DNA from: G963664935 sp963664935
Lineage (GTDB): Bacteria > Pseudomonadota > Gammaproteobacteria > Methylococcales > G963664935
Assembly (NCBI GenBank): GCA_963664935.2
Contig: CAXXSE010000006.1
Coordinates: 868,001-932,000, forward strand
Length of the DNA: 64,000 bases
Direction: 5' to 3'
The translations under genes and the position numbers were made by a program. Under the pieces are notes generated by a model. It worked only from the letters and a program-made list of their open reading frames with translations, was not told the DNA's origin and made no database searches. This document shows, one piece after another, positions 17,132-25,444 of this stretch (within the stretch, counting starts at the first letter, position 1; every line of letters begins with the position of its first letter).

Positions 17132-18592
17132 TTATGAACCTAAATGCATTAAAGGAACCGATTGACCCTTAGCTGGCGAAAGCAACTGTTGTGGCTGATG
17201 CTCCGCTGTCATCCCAGATCTCTTGAGAAAGAGGTAGAGTGTCGGTGGGATTTTACGGCTATTCCTTAACTGCCGGATAAAATGTTCGCGCAGAGGGTGA
17301 TTTTTAGGGATGTTGTCGGTCATTGACACAACGAAATCCGCTACGGCCGGCGCACAGGCAATCCATCGGCTTTGCTCGATGCTAAGGTGCTTGACAAGAT
17401 CGCTGCTTGATAACGCCTGATAGAGGCACGCGTCTGTAATCGAAATGTTCTTCAAGGCCAAATGTTCAATACATTGACGTTGATCATCCACAGCATCTGC
17501 AACTGCTGTGGTATAGCCATCTACTATCTCGTAACCTATCCTTGTGGGTTCTTGTAGATTCCGATGGCGAACAAGCCCGAATCTCAATTCGCTGCCACCT
17601 AGTTCTACTAGAAAATCGTCTAACACTCTAGACGTACTTATCGCATCAAGGAAATTAGCAACGGATTGATTGTCACCGTTTACTCTTATCACTGTGGATG
17701 GAGAAACATCTTTACCTTCATATTTTAAGCCTGTCGGTGGAATATCTGCCAAGTAAACATTACTTCGTTTATCAACCAGTAGTCCCCCTACAAGAATCAT
17801 TTGACCCGCCGTCGAATGAGGCTGAGCAATTCCATTTTCCACTCCAAAATTTCTGTCCCATTGCTCAACGCCGCTATATACTTGCATACAATAGCCACTT
17901 GGGAGGTTGGCTTTCACCGGCTCAAACAACTCTTTCCAACCAATTCCCAGATCATTTGTCAGCGGAGATTGATGGTCTTCTTGGTAGACTATCAGCGATA
18001 AACCCCCGCCATCTCTCACATCTTTCCAGTCGCAACCTCCGAAATCAGAGGTAATCGCATCTTTAAAGGCCAGCACATTATTCGCTCCAAAATAATCTCT
18101 GAGTTTTACATCTATCTGGATGCCGACAATATCAGCTTTATCCTTCAACCGATATCCCAGCTGATATACGTCGTCCCATCCCTCTTCCACTATGTAAACG
18201 AAAAAGTTTTCTGGATCCGCTACAGCACCTATTTTGGACTTGGATGTATGCGTGCTATTTTTTGATGAATAAGTCGATTCGTGGACACGCACTTGTTCAA
18301 TCAAGGACGGAACAATTGCTTCTATGTATACCTTGCGCCGCAATTGTTTTGGAAACGTATAGGAAATACGTCGTATCTCGTGAATTAGCATTTCGTTAGA
18401 TAGAAATTCCAAATTTGGGATTTTTCCAACAATTATCGACAGTGACTCTAGATTCAAAAGAGCCTGTGAGATAGGCAGCGCTCTAAATTTATTCTTTCGT
18501 CCTTTTCCTTTTTCAAAAATCAAGTACCACCCGCAGAGCGGGTGGTTTGAGGAAGCCCCCTCAAAGGGGGCTAAAACATAAGTAAGCCCCAT
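17132..18592 (-). pseudogene. Unrecognised protein, 5' end replaced by an IS200 end
   Basis: The open frame has 486 codons, but the first 25 (MGLTYVLAPFEGASSNHPLCGWYLI) are translated from the right end of the IS200 element (18518-18592). The native protein enters at about FEKGKGRKNKF and its true start is lost. The remaining 460 residues contain no family motif I recognise: a charged linker (SSKNSTHTSKSK), a middle region of alternating strands (GLSLIVYQEDHQSP, GQMILVGGLLVDKRSNVYLADIPP) and a helical C-terminus. The location, between an ICE module and an integrase, suggests ICE cargo, perhaps defence-related; that is only positional inference. Confidence 0.55.
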
Positions 18593-19168
18593 AGGGGCTT
18601 AAGAACCCGCCCTTTCAGTTTAATTAATCAAATAAATCTAATTGCTCTAACCGACGATCCTTTTCTTCTTGATTCCGTATATAGTTTCTTATCTTTTCCT
18701 CATCCAAGCCAACGGTACTTACACAATATCCCGTTGACCAAAAATGAAATCCTTTACTACTAAGGTACTCCCCAATGTAGTCTCTGTGAATCCTCACCGC
18801 TGACTTGCCTTTTATTCGACCCACTGTATTGGCAACACTATATTTGGGTGGGATGCTCAAGCATAAATGAACATGCTCCGGCATCGCATGTCCTTCTACT
18901 AATTCCACTCCAAATTGATGACACAGCTCTTTCAAAATCGATCCTATATCTTTTCTCAATGCACCATATATTGATTTTTTTCGATATTTCGGTACGATCA
19001 CGATGTGGTATCGACAATACCATCTTACATGGCTCTGACTTTGCCATTCTCTCATTTTAATTCTCCTCTTTACCTTGGCGGGTTCTGAGGAGAATTTATC
19101 AGTATTTACGCTGGAACGGCAGAGCCTATTTGCATCGCACCGGCAGAGCCGGTGGCTTAATATTAGGA
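18518..19168 (-). mobile_element. IS200/IS605-family element, 651 bp
   Basis: Borders come from comparing three copies. The left end (minus strand) begins TCCT directly after the target tetranucleotide TAAC (plus-strand GTTA at 19169-19172). The right end finishes CTTGATT (AATCAAG at 18518 on plus). Subterminal hairpins are visible: CCACCCGC/GCGGGTGG and GCCCCCT/AGGGGGC at the right end, GCCACCGGCTCTGCCGGTG at the left. No terminal inverted repeats and no target duplication, as expected for the family. Shorter copies lie at 42668-42788 and 48429-48752. Confidence 0.9.
18624..19055 (-). CDS. tnpA: IS200-type TnpA transposase (Y1 HUH)
   Basis: 143 residues, the normal size for IS200/IS605 TnpA. 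The HUH motif is in PEHVHLCLSIP (about residues 59-69) and the catalytic tyrosine lies in the EEKIRNYIRNQE helix near residue 127. RYHIVIVPKYRKK is the usual first strand. It moves the element as single-stranded DNA using the end hairpins. The frame is intact, so this copy may supply transposase to the two deleted copies. Confidence 0.92.
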   Translation of the reverse strand: MREWQSQSHVRWYCRYHIVIVPKYRKKSIYGALRKDIGSILKELCHQFGVELVEGHAMPEHVHLCLSIPPKYSVANTVGRIKGKSAVRIHRDYIGEYLSSKGFHFWSTGYCVSTVGLDEEKIRNYIRNQEEKDRRLEQLDLFD

Positions 19169-19900
19169 GTTAACTATGCTCTTCAAACTGTTAGGCATAT
19201 CTTGAATTTAGCAGCCAGTGAGTGGATGAACAAATACGGTATGACTTGGCTGTTAGTGGCACCAAAAATCAAGTTATTGTCACAGCAGGATGCGAGGAAG
19301 CCATACCCATTGTCGTGGGAAGAGCAGACACAGTTATTTAGGGAATTACCGCCGCATTTGGCCAGGATGGTATTGTTCAAGGTCAACACCGGATGTCGCG
19401 AGCAGGAAATTTGCTCTTTAAAATGGGAGTGGGAAGTTCAGGTGCTGGAAATGAATGTCAGTGTTTTTATCATACCAGGGCATACGGTCAAAAATCGGGA
19501 AGAACGGCTGGTCGTATTGAACCGAGTAGCATTATCGGTAATTGAGCAGGTGAGAGGCGAGCATCCTGAGCATGTGTTCTGTTATCGGGGAAATCCGGTC
19601 CGACCGATGAACAACACTGCTTGGCAAAAAGCCAGGAAACGCGTCAATTTAAAACAGGTAAGGATCCATGATCTGAAGCATACGTTTGGTCGACGATTGC
19701 GCGCGGCTGGCGTGTCGTTTGAAGATCGGCAAGATTTATTAGGGCATAAATCAGGGCGTATTACGACTCATTACTCTGCAGCCGAATTGCAGAACTTGAT
19801 TGAAGAGGCGAATAAGGTTTGCGGAACTAACTCCCGCAAAAATCCCGCATTGGTTTTGCTAAATAAAAAAGTGGTTACAGATAAACCAGTAACTTATTGA
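19169..19900 (+). pseudogene. int: Tyrosine integrase, N-terminus removed by IS200
   Basis: The conserved catalytic domain is complete: GCREQEICSLKW (first Arg), HDLKHTFGRRLR (H-x-x-R), LLGHKSGRITTHYS (second His and Tyr nucleophile). The N-terminal arm- and core-binding region is missing because the IS200 left end abuts at 19168. It lies 18 bp from the tRNA-Thr 3' repeat at 19918, the usual place of an ICE integrase beside its attachment site. It therefore likely belonged to the 6-20 kb ICE, which would have used the same tRNA gene as the next island. Confidence 0.85.
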
Positions 19901-19917
19901 TACTAAAAGTAATTATT

Positions 19918-19965
19918 GAGCTGGTGGACAGATTCGAACTGACGACCTGCTGATTACAAATCAGC
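19918..19965 (-). repeat. Left attachment repeat: 3' part of tRNA-Thr (48 bp)
   Basis: Identical over 48 bp to positions 51174-51221, the anticodon-arm to acceptor part of the complete tRNA-Thr(TGT) gene. The copy breaks off after the anticodon stem and lacks the encoded CCA, so it is not a functional tRNA. Together with the complete copy it delimits a 31.3-kb island. Confidence 0.9.
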
Positions 19966-19993
19966 GATGTATCGATGTCAATTAATCTCATAA

Positions 19994-20029
19994 GCCCCCA
20001 GTAAGTCTGCCTTAACTGGGGGCGTTTTC
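19994..20029 (+). terminator. Terminator-like hairpin inside the left island end
   Basis: GCCCCCAGT (19994-20002) pairs with ACTGGGGGC (20015-20023), followed by GTTTTC. Stem of 9 bp with a loop of about 12 bases. It lies between the attachment repeat and the integrase gene. Confidence 0.55.
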
Positions 20030-20087
20030 GATCCCTTCCTTGTTGTTGTCCCATATTGTGTCATACTTGTCCTTGTTAGCGCCCGAT

Positions 20088-20109
20088 TAACATGGACAAT
20101 AACGTGGAC
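20088..20109. repeat. 22-bp island-end repeat, left copy
   Basis: ACATGGACAATAACGTGGAC with two further matching bases occurs here and at 51081-51102 in direct orientation. It contains GGAC twice, 10-12 bp apart. The copies lie 122 and 71 bp inside the two attachment repeats, as arm-type integrase or excisionase sites do. Confidence 0.65.
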
Positions 20110-20131
20110 TAGTCTCAATTCTGAGTTAATT

Positions 20132-21416
20132 ATGAAACGAAAACCATTTACTTTTACAGATAAAGCCATTTCTAATTTAGAACCTGATGACAAAGAGTAT
20201 TCGATACCCGAATTAAAATTAGAACGACGTGGTGGCCGTTTTATCATCCGGGTTTTTGCAAACGGTATAAAATATTTTTACTTCAAATATTATTTTGAGA
20301 AAAAAGAGAAACTGCTTTCGATTGGGCAATACGGAAGAAAAGAACACGGGAAGATGACTTTGGCTGATGCTAGAAAAGTCTATGTCAATTATGGACAAAT
20401 ATTAGACAATAATGACGATCCAAAAGTAGTTATTGAAAAAGAGAAACTGGACGCCGAAGCCAAAATAAAAGAGGAAGAAGAGTTAAAACGTCAGGGTTCA
20501 ATTGAGCAACTAGTTGAATTATTCTGTGCTCATTTGTCAAAAAAACGCAGTAAAAAATACGCTAACGAGACTAAACGCGCTTTGTACAACGACCTGTTCG
20601 CGGTGACCGGTAAAACCATAAACGCCAACGAAATTACAAAGAGTGATATATTAGAAGTATTAAAAAATATATCAAAACGGGGATCGACCATTATGGCGAA
20701 TCGGATGCGTAGTTATCTATCGGCACTATTCGCTTACGGTTCAGATCATGATGATGATTATCATGAAAATTCCGGTATAAAATTTAACATTAATATAAAC
20801 CCTGTCACTAGCATTAAAACACCAAATAAGGAAAAACCAGGAGAGAGATATCTATCAAAAGCAGAGATACCTATTTTCTGGGATTTGGTTACCCATAGTC
20901 AAATGAGTATATTTCGTAAAAATGCTTTAAAAATGATACTAATCTGTGGGCAGAGGATCGGCGAAACGTCCGGAATGTTATGGGCTGATGTTGATTTAGA
21001 AAATGAAAAATGGACGATTCAGCAATCAGATACTAAGAACAAATTCACTGCTCATATAGTACCACTACCCAAACTAGCTATTGATGTACTTAAGGATATG
21101 CCAAAGGTTCATAACAAATTTTGTTTATCCAGCAGAAAGTTTAAAAAGAGCTTTAAACGGCGAAGATTTTGCACAAGCTATTAACCGAGTGTTGGATAAT
21201 AATGATATGGAAAAATTTATACCGCGAGACCTAAGACGAACGTGGAAAACTTTAGCGGGGTCTGCGGGTTTAACAAGTGATATTCGTAATAGGATTCAAA
21301 ACCATGCTAGGTCAGATGTAGCCAGTATACATTATGATCGTTACGACTATTTAACCGAGAAGAAGGCGGCGATGGAGAAATGGAACAGATATCTTTCGAA
21401 GCTTATTAGCAGTTAG
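20132..21416 (+). pseudogene. int: P4-type tyrosine integrase with frameshift
   Basis: Integrase of the 31-kb island. An N-terminal DUF4102-like arm-binding domain (FTDKAISNLEPDDKEY... LSIGQYGRKEHGKMTLADAR) is followed by the catalytic domain: ICGQRIGETSGMLW (Arg I), then PRDLRRTWKTLAG and HARSDVASIHYDRYDY. A one-base shift near 21115 (in AACAAATTTTG) separates the first 345 codons from the part starting NFVYPAESLKRALNG. Total length, about 425 residues, is normal for P4 integrases, which typically insert in tRNA 3' ends. If the shift is real the island cannot excise by itself. Confidence 0.88.
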
Positions 21417-21423
21417 CCAAGGG

Positions 21424-21445
21424 GAGACCATTTAGATATGGTCTC
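21424..21445. terminator. Bidirectional hairpin between int and alpA
   Basis: GAGACCAT-TTAGAT-ATGGTCTC, an 8-bp perfect stem between two convergent genes. No clear T-run. Confidence 0.45.
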
Positions 21446-21460
21446 ACCCTGGCGATAGTG

Positions 21461-21670
21461 TTAATCGTTTGCTGCTGGGAGTCCTTCTAGGAAATCGTCA
21501 ATATCTGACGTTCTCCACCCAACACAGCGGGTTGACAGTTTTACTAATTTTGGGAATTCCCCGACGGCCATGAGCCTGTACGCAGTCGATCTACTAATAC
21601 CCGCGTACTCAGAAATTTCTTTGGGACGGATTATCATTTTACTACTAAATGACATAATGATCACCATCAT
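21461..21670 (-). CDS. alpA: AlpA-family excisionase-like regulator
   Basis: Up to 69 residues; MIIRPKEISEYAGISRSTAYRLMAVGEFPKLVKLSTRCVGW is the AlpA/HTH_17 signature, and the DIDDFLEGLPAA tail is typical. Likely starts are the ATGs encoding MSFSSK or MIIRPK. AlpA proteins act with P4-type integrases as excisionase or as regulator of int, and the gene is convergent with int here. Confidence 0.8.
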   Translation of the reverse strand: MMVIIMSFSSKMIIRPKEISEYAGISRSTAYRLMAVGEFPKLVKLSTRCVGWRTSDIDDFLEGLPAAND

Positions 21671-21786
21671 TTATGTCCTTCTGCTGCCCTCCTTCTTGAA
21701 CCATTCATATTTTCTGTCCCTACTAACAACGCCACTCCAGCAACGAACTGCGCGACCTGGAATGATAGCATGTTGTGTCAATAATA

Positions 21787-22013
21787 AGTCTTGTCCAATA
21801 TGAAATGGCCCTGAAGAGGGGGGTAATTTCTAACGTGAAATGGCCCTGAAACCGAGAACAGATCATAAATTGAGGTTAACTTACGCTTCAGAAGTGTCAA
21901 GGAGATTCCTCCGCTACGCTACAAACTCCTCCTTGACACCTCTTCCGCTCCAGTTAAAAGGTTATTCATGATCTGTTCCCAATTTCAGGGCCATTTATAG
22001 ATTGGAATAGACT
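21787..22013. mobile_element. 227-bp MITE, copy 1
   Basis: The ends match those of the IS at 2166-3581 (AGTCTTGTCCAATATGAAAT at left; the inverse of AGTCTATTCCAATC at right), including the second subterminal AAATGGCCCTGAA block. There is no coding capacity. The interior folds on itself: GAACAGATCAT pairs with ATGATCTGTTC and GTGTCAAGGAG with CTCCTTGACAC. It is base-for-base identical to the copy at 50304-50530. Confidence 0.9.
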
Positions 22014-22022
22014 ATACGTCAC

Positions 22023-22439
22023 TCACTGTTCCAAAAAGGTTTCCAATTTCGGAATTTTCGTAATATCTTTTTTTATATCAAGATGAAGTTTGATATCGCG
22101 AATACTATGTCTATAGGTTGATAAGTACATTGATCTCATAAAGCGACTCCCTGTCCATTGACGATTTTCTGCATCCGATAATGCTTTCTGCTTCAAGTTT
22201 ATAATATTTCGAAAGTCGGCGACAGTGTTACGATTTATGCTGTTCCTAATTTCGCCAAATTCTTCAATCAATTTCTTGAGTTTTTCTCGATTTGATTCGA
22301 TGCCCGAGCGAAAATAAAATGATTGATCTTCTGATTTGGTTACCTGCTGATGCAGTTGTAAAATTGTTTGAACAAGGGAAGATAGGTAATCATGATTCCC
22401 AGTGTGCGTTCTGATAGCATCTAAATTATTACGCATCAT
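22023..22439 (-). CDS. Hypothetical helical protein
   Basis: About 138 residues from tandem ATGs at 22439, which overlap the stop of the upstream gene (ATGATGCGTAA). The sequence is mostly charged helix (NREKLKKLIEEFGEIRNSINRN, IRDIKLHLDIKKDITKIPK), probably coiled-coil in part. Unrecognised. The MITE lies 10 bp after its TGA stop. AT-rich composition like the rest of the phage-like segment. Confidence 0.55.
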   Translation of the reverse strand: MMRNNLDAIRTHTGNHDYLSSLVQTILQLHQQVTKSEDQSFYFRSGIESNREKLKKLIEEFGEIRNSINRNTVADFRNIINLKQKALSDAENRQWTGSRFMRSMYLSTYRHSIRDIKLHLDIKKDITKIPKLETFLEQ

Positions 22440-22710
22440 ACTCACCATCTTCGATGCTCGCATAATGTGACCCAGCACAACACTCCATGAGAATTAATTT
22501 ACCACTATTCGAATTGAATAGTGCGTATAAATGTTCATCAAACCAGCCATGTACTCTTAACAACACTGCCTGAATTTCTACAATCCCTTCGTCCGAGAGC
22601 AGACTGTGATACATAACATCAGATTTAGTATCCCATGTGTAATTTGTGCCAGACACTTCGAATCGCGTTGCATTATTAAACATCTTTTTAAAATTATTTA
22701 AATCACTCAT
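22429..22710 (-). CDS. Hypothetical protein
   Basis: 93 residues (MSDLNNFKKMFNNATRFEV...). A good ribosome-binding site GGAGA lies 7 bp before the ATG. Contains TNYTWDTKSDVMYHSLLSDEGIVEIQAVLL and a CC pair; no family recognised. First gene of a two-gene minus-strand unit with the next overlapping its stop. Confidence 0.6.
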   Translation of the reverse strand: MSDLNNFKKMFNNATRFEVSGTNYTWDTKSDVMYHSLLSDEGIVEIQAVLLRVHGWFDEHLYALFNSNSGKLILMECCAGSHYASIEDGEYDA

Positions 22711-22993
22711 CTCGTCTCTCCAGTGGAATATTAGAATCCTAAAACATAAAGCATTTCTTATGCCGTTTTTAAAGTATTAGAAGTTAGAAGTTAGAGGTAG
22801 GCGAATTAAAAGAGAAGAAGGTGAGAGTGTAGATCGTCCGTGATCCATGAAAGTCCTTTTTAACTATCAAAGTGTTCTAAGATTATGCATTTAGCACTGC
22901 AAATCTTAGAAATATTACAGCATATGTTGTGATAGTGATGGGTGTTTCTGCACCAGTTTAAAGTATCACTCCCAACACTATTTATAAAAATAA
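22711..22993 (-). other. Leader region with a TATAAATA box and possible short peptide
   Basis: TATAAATA on the minus strand at 22979-22986 is followed 128 bp later by AAGGA and an ATG encoding a 23-residue peptide (about 22782-22850), then by the 22710 gene. The peptide has no known relatives by inspection. Otherwise the stretch is purine-rich and non-coding. Confidence 0.3.
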
Positions 22994-23338
22994 TCAAACG
23001 GTAGTCATTGTTTCTGCGTCAAACCATTCCCAAGAAACGAATGATGGATTATCTGATGCTATACGATTTTTAATAGCGCGCACCGTCAGTGAGTACGCAC
23101 GAGAGCACTCACTGATACTATCATAAACAGTGTCATCTACGACCACGCGGCGGCCATGCCTGCTTTTGTGAGGCTCAGACAAATACTTATAGTCAGCATT
23201 TTTTGGGTTTTTTAAGCGACTTAATATTGTGTGATAAGATATCTCAGTCTTAGTAGATGCGATTCTAATTGAATCGTATTCAAACCCCGCGATCAACACC
23301 CGGCGGTTAAATACATGAGGTATTATATTATTTTCCAT
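22994..23338 (-). CDS. NUMOD1-repeat protein without a nuclease domain
   Basis: Starting at the ATG 23338 (MENNIIPHV) it has 114 residues. Two NUMOD1-like units are visible: FEYDSIRIASTKTEISYHTILSRLK and DTVYDSISECSRAYSLTVRAIKNRI, each with the small-residue turn and helix that bind DNA in phage homing endonucleases. No HNH or GIY-YIG catalytic part is present upstream or downstream. A divergent TATAAATA box lies 31 bp upstream of this start. It is either a stand-alone DNA-binding protein or the tail of a lost homing endonuclease. Confidence 0.65.
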   Translation of the reverse strand: MENNIIPHVFNRRVLIAGFEYDSIRIASTKTEISYHTILSRLKNPKNADYKYLSEPHKSRHGRRVVVDDTVYDSISECSRAYSLTVRAIKNRIASDNPSFVSWEWFDAETMTTV

Positions 23339-23368
23339 TTTTAGAATCCAGATCATTTGTTATAACCA

Positions 23369-23391
23369 TATTTATAACAAGTGTATAAATA
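23369..23391. promoter_or_regulatory. Divergent TATAAATA promoter pair
   Basis: TATAAATA on the minus strand (23369-23376) and on the plus strand (23384-23391), each 31 bp from the start codon of the gene it faces (23338 minus, 23422 plus). TATAAATA is the -10 sequence of T4-type late promoters, which have no -35 element. The spacing is regular with the other copies at 23906 and 32352. Confidence 0.5.
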
Positions 23392-23421
23392 CATACATAA
23401 ATCAAAACAATGGAGAGGAAA

Positions 23422-23829
23422 ATGGACATAACAAAACTAATACATTCAATCAAAAATACTGACAATAACAAAGGCGTCACAACGATATCAACCGGTACGG
23501 TTGAATTATCTGACGTGGAAGTAGGGTTTTACGATGTTAAGGCGTTAAACCCTACTACTAAGATATCAATAGATTTCAAAATCAACGATGCGGAAACCTT
23601 ATCTATGATAGTAATGTTTAATAGCAATTCTGTAGTACGTTCATTCGCAATATTTCAAAACGACCGCATAGGTCAAGCATGGTCTTATAATAATGACGTT
23701 AAAGATAAATTTCAAAAATTTGACGCAGATAAATATATTTTTGACGACGGTGACAACATCGTGACAGTCTATCAACTAATTACCACTTTCTTCGACGGTA
23801 GAGATTATCAATTCATTGAGTCAAAGTAG
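23422..23829 (+). CDS. Hypothetical phage-like protein, paralogue A
   Basis: 135 residues from the ATG at 23422, which has the RBS GGAGAGG 5 bp upstream. The C-terminal 80 residues (LSMIVMFNSNSVVRSFAIFQNDRIGQAWSYN, DDGDNIVTVYQLITTFFDG) are repeated in the next gene, so the two are tandem paralogues. Unrecognised. Ends in TAG. Confidence 0.6.
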   Translation: MDITKLIHSIKNTDNNKGVTTISTGTVELSDVEVGFYDVKALNPTTKISIDFKINDAETLSMIVMFNSNSVVRSFAIFQNDRIGQAWSYNNDVKDKFQKFDADKYIFDDGDNIVTVYQLITTFFDGRDYQFIESK

Positions 23830-23878
23830 TATCTAATTGGTAAAAAAGGTCCAGATGGCGTCTTACCGCTAACTTGAG

Positions 23879-23914
23879 AAAAATAGAACAACTTTACGGC
23901 ATTGTTATAAATAG
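23879..23914 (+). promoter_or_regulatory. TATAAATA promoter with conserved upstream block, copy 1
   Basis: AAAAATAGAACAACTTT followed by GGCA and GTTATAAATAG. The same block recurs at 24537-24573. The TATAAATA (23906-23913) is 28 bp upstream of the ATG at 23941. Confidence 0.55.
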
Positions 23915-23940
23915 ATGTATAACAACAAAGGAGAATAATA

Positions 23941-24321
23941 ATGAGATTTAAAATGAGTACAATCGCGAACTTTGTTGAATTATACAAAATGCATCAGAAG
24001 AACAACACTTGTGTTAGCCTCGTGTCGGACGGCGTCGTTTACACGACATCGGGTGACCGTGGTTTATACAACATGACATTTACAAAAAAAGGTTATCTAT
24101 TGACAATGTAGATCAAAAATAATGACACCGTATCTTTGACTGTAATGTTTGACACAACCAACGTTGTTAGATCGTTTGTGATATTTAAAAACGATACGAT
24201 AGTTCAAACCTGGTCTTATAATGAGACAGATAAATACGTGTGGGACGCAGACGACATCGTCACAGTTGATCAACTGATTACCCATACTTACGATACAACA
24301 TGCAATTTCCGAGATATTTAA
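23941..24321 (+). pseudogene. Phage-like protein, paralogue B, with in-frame TAG
   Basis: ATG 23941 with RBS GGAG. After 56 codons the frame meets TAG (24109-24111) and continues without shift as IKNNDTVSLTVMFDTTNVVRSFVIFKND to TAA at 24319. The continuation aligns with paralogue A (DAETLSMIVMFNSNSVVRSFAIFQND); the TAG falls where A has Lys. One nonsense change, no indel. Confidence 0.65.
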
Positions 24322-24491
24322 TTTAAAATACCCAGTTGACGCATCTTATCTATCTGATTACGAATGATATGTTTTAATTCTGTATCGCTTAAATCCAGAA
24401 GTTTGCCAATTTCTTCATCATGATAGGCGGTATTATTAGGTGGGAGATGACTATGGTAATAATTAGAATAGTTAGTATCATCATTAGTCAT
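24318..24491 (-). CDS. Small hypothetical protein (57 aa)
   Basis: Starts MTNDDTNYSNYYHSHLPPN, with a helical C-terminal half EEIGKLLDLSDTELKHIIRNQIDKMRQLGI. The stop overlaps the end of paralogue B by 4 bp on the other strand. The helical part could be a small DNA-binding unit; no family recognised. Support is the AT-rich but codon-like composition and complete frame. Confidence 0.45.
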   Translation of the reverse strand: MTNDDTNYSNYYHSHLPPNNTAYHDEEIGKLLDLSDTELKHIIRNQIDKMRQLGILN

Positions 24492-24536
24492 CTACAAAAT
24501 ATAGCAGCGTTTCACAATTATACAAGCAATCACCCC

Positions 24537-24573
24537 AAAAATAGAACAACTTTTGTGGCAGTGTTATAAATAG
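24537..24573 (+). promoter_or_regulatory. TATAAATA promoter with conserved upstream block, copy 2
   Basis: AAAAATAGAACAACTTT, GGCA and GTTATAAATAG again, with one extra base compared with copy 1. TATAAATA is at 24565-24572. The next gene starts 192 bp downstream, after the hairpin at 24671-24747, so the transcript would have a long structured leader. Confidence 0.55.
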
Positions 24574-24670
24574 TTATGAAAGCATAGAAAACTTTCAAAC
24601 TCGTATTACCAGTACGAGCCAAAACAATATAAATGATAGTTAAAAACAATCAAATATTCTTAAATTAGAG

Positions 24671-24747
24671 ACCTTGGAAGGCGTGCTGCTTCTTCAAAAT
24701 TCTATCGCCGCTGGTAACGATCCCAAGCCGCGCCTTCCAAGGTTTTT
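24671..24747 (+). promoter_or_regulatory. Long-stem leader hairpin
   Basis: ACCTTGGAAGGCG (24671-24683) and CGCCTTCCAAGGT (24731-24743) form a perfect 13-bp stem closing a 47-base loop, followed by TTTTT. It sits 18 bp before the start of the replication operon (ATG 24765) and just before its RBS, so it can act as an attenuator or conditional terminator. Confidence 0.55.
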
Positions 24748-24764
24748 ATTCACAGGAAGTGAAC

Positions 24765-25103
24765 ATGAGAAAAACATTTGACGAAGTCCAACAACTACTA
24801 GCCGGTACGAATGTAGGTAAAACGCAAATTTACATTCACACAATAACTCTAAAAATAGAACAATCGAAAAGAGGTAAGCCATACAAATCTTACATAATTA
24901 CATACACTACTCCTGTATCGGATAAAACTCTATCAAAACGATTTGTTTTGTTTTCAGCTGAGGGAAAAATTATAAACGAAGTTCTGATTGGGAAGATTTT
25001 TACGGACGAGAAATGGCTTGAACCTGGCATCAAAGCATCAGTTAGATACGGTACAAACGAGAAAGGTTACAAAATTTGGGAAGAATTAATTGAAGGAGAA
25101 TAA
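24765..25103 (+). CDS. Hypothetical protein, first gene of phage-like replication operon
   Basis: 112 residues (MRKTFDEVQQLLAGTNVGKTQIY...). Start at ATG 24765 with RBS AGGA. Strand-rich middle (YKSYIITYTTPVSDKTLSKRFVLFSAEG) and KASVRYGTNEKGYKIWEEL give it the look of a small OB-fold or single-strand-binding protein; that is a guess from pattern only. The next gene starts 2 bp after its TAA. Confidence 0.6.
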   Translation: MRKTFDEVQQLLAGTNVGKTQIYIHTITLKIEQSKRGKPYKSYIITYTTPVSDKTLSKRFVLFSAEGKIINEVLIGKIFTDEKWLEPGIKASVRYGTNEKGYKIWEELIEGE

Positions 25104-25105
25104 CA

Positions 25106-25444
25106 ATGAGTAATAAATCAAAAGGGGTTGCGACAACAACCCCTAATAACGTCGTGATACCAATGTCAGACCGGTTATCAAATAATATATTAAAAACAAA
25201 TGTGATGTCAAGACCATCTTCAATCATTGATGGTGATTATAACAATTGTGCATTAGGCACATCCGTATTTATAAATTCGGACGTAGAAAGATACAACATT
25301 GTGGAAGGTACTTACACGCTTGAGCATGTTATAGAACCAATGCAATTGACAATATGGTTATATGAGCCGAACGGTTTAATCGTTACTGCGGATATCGGTC
25401 AAAACCCGGCGGACAAATTAGAAATGTTGATGGGGAATTCATGA
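25106..25444 (+). CDS. Hypothetical protein, second gene of phage-like replication operon
   Basis: 112 residues, RBS GGAG 8 bp upstream. Asn/Ser-rich N-terminus then a strand-rich C-terminus (VEGTYTLEHVIEPMQLTIWLYEPNGLIVTADIGQNP). The TGA overlaps the ATG of the polymerase gene (ATGATGG), indicating coupled translation. No family recognised. Confidence 0.6.
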   Translation: MSNKSKGVATTTPNNVVIPMSDRLSNNILKTNVMSRPSSIIDGDYNNCALGTSVFINSDVERYNIVEGTYTLEHVIEPMQLTIWLYEPNGLIVTADIGQNPADKLEMLMGNS

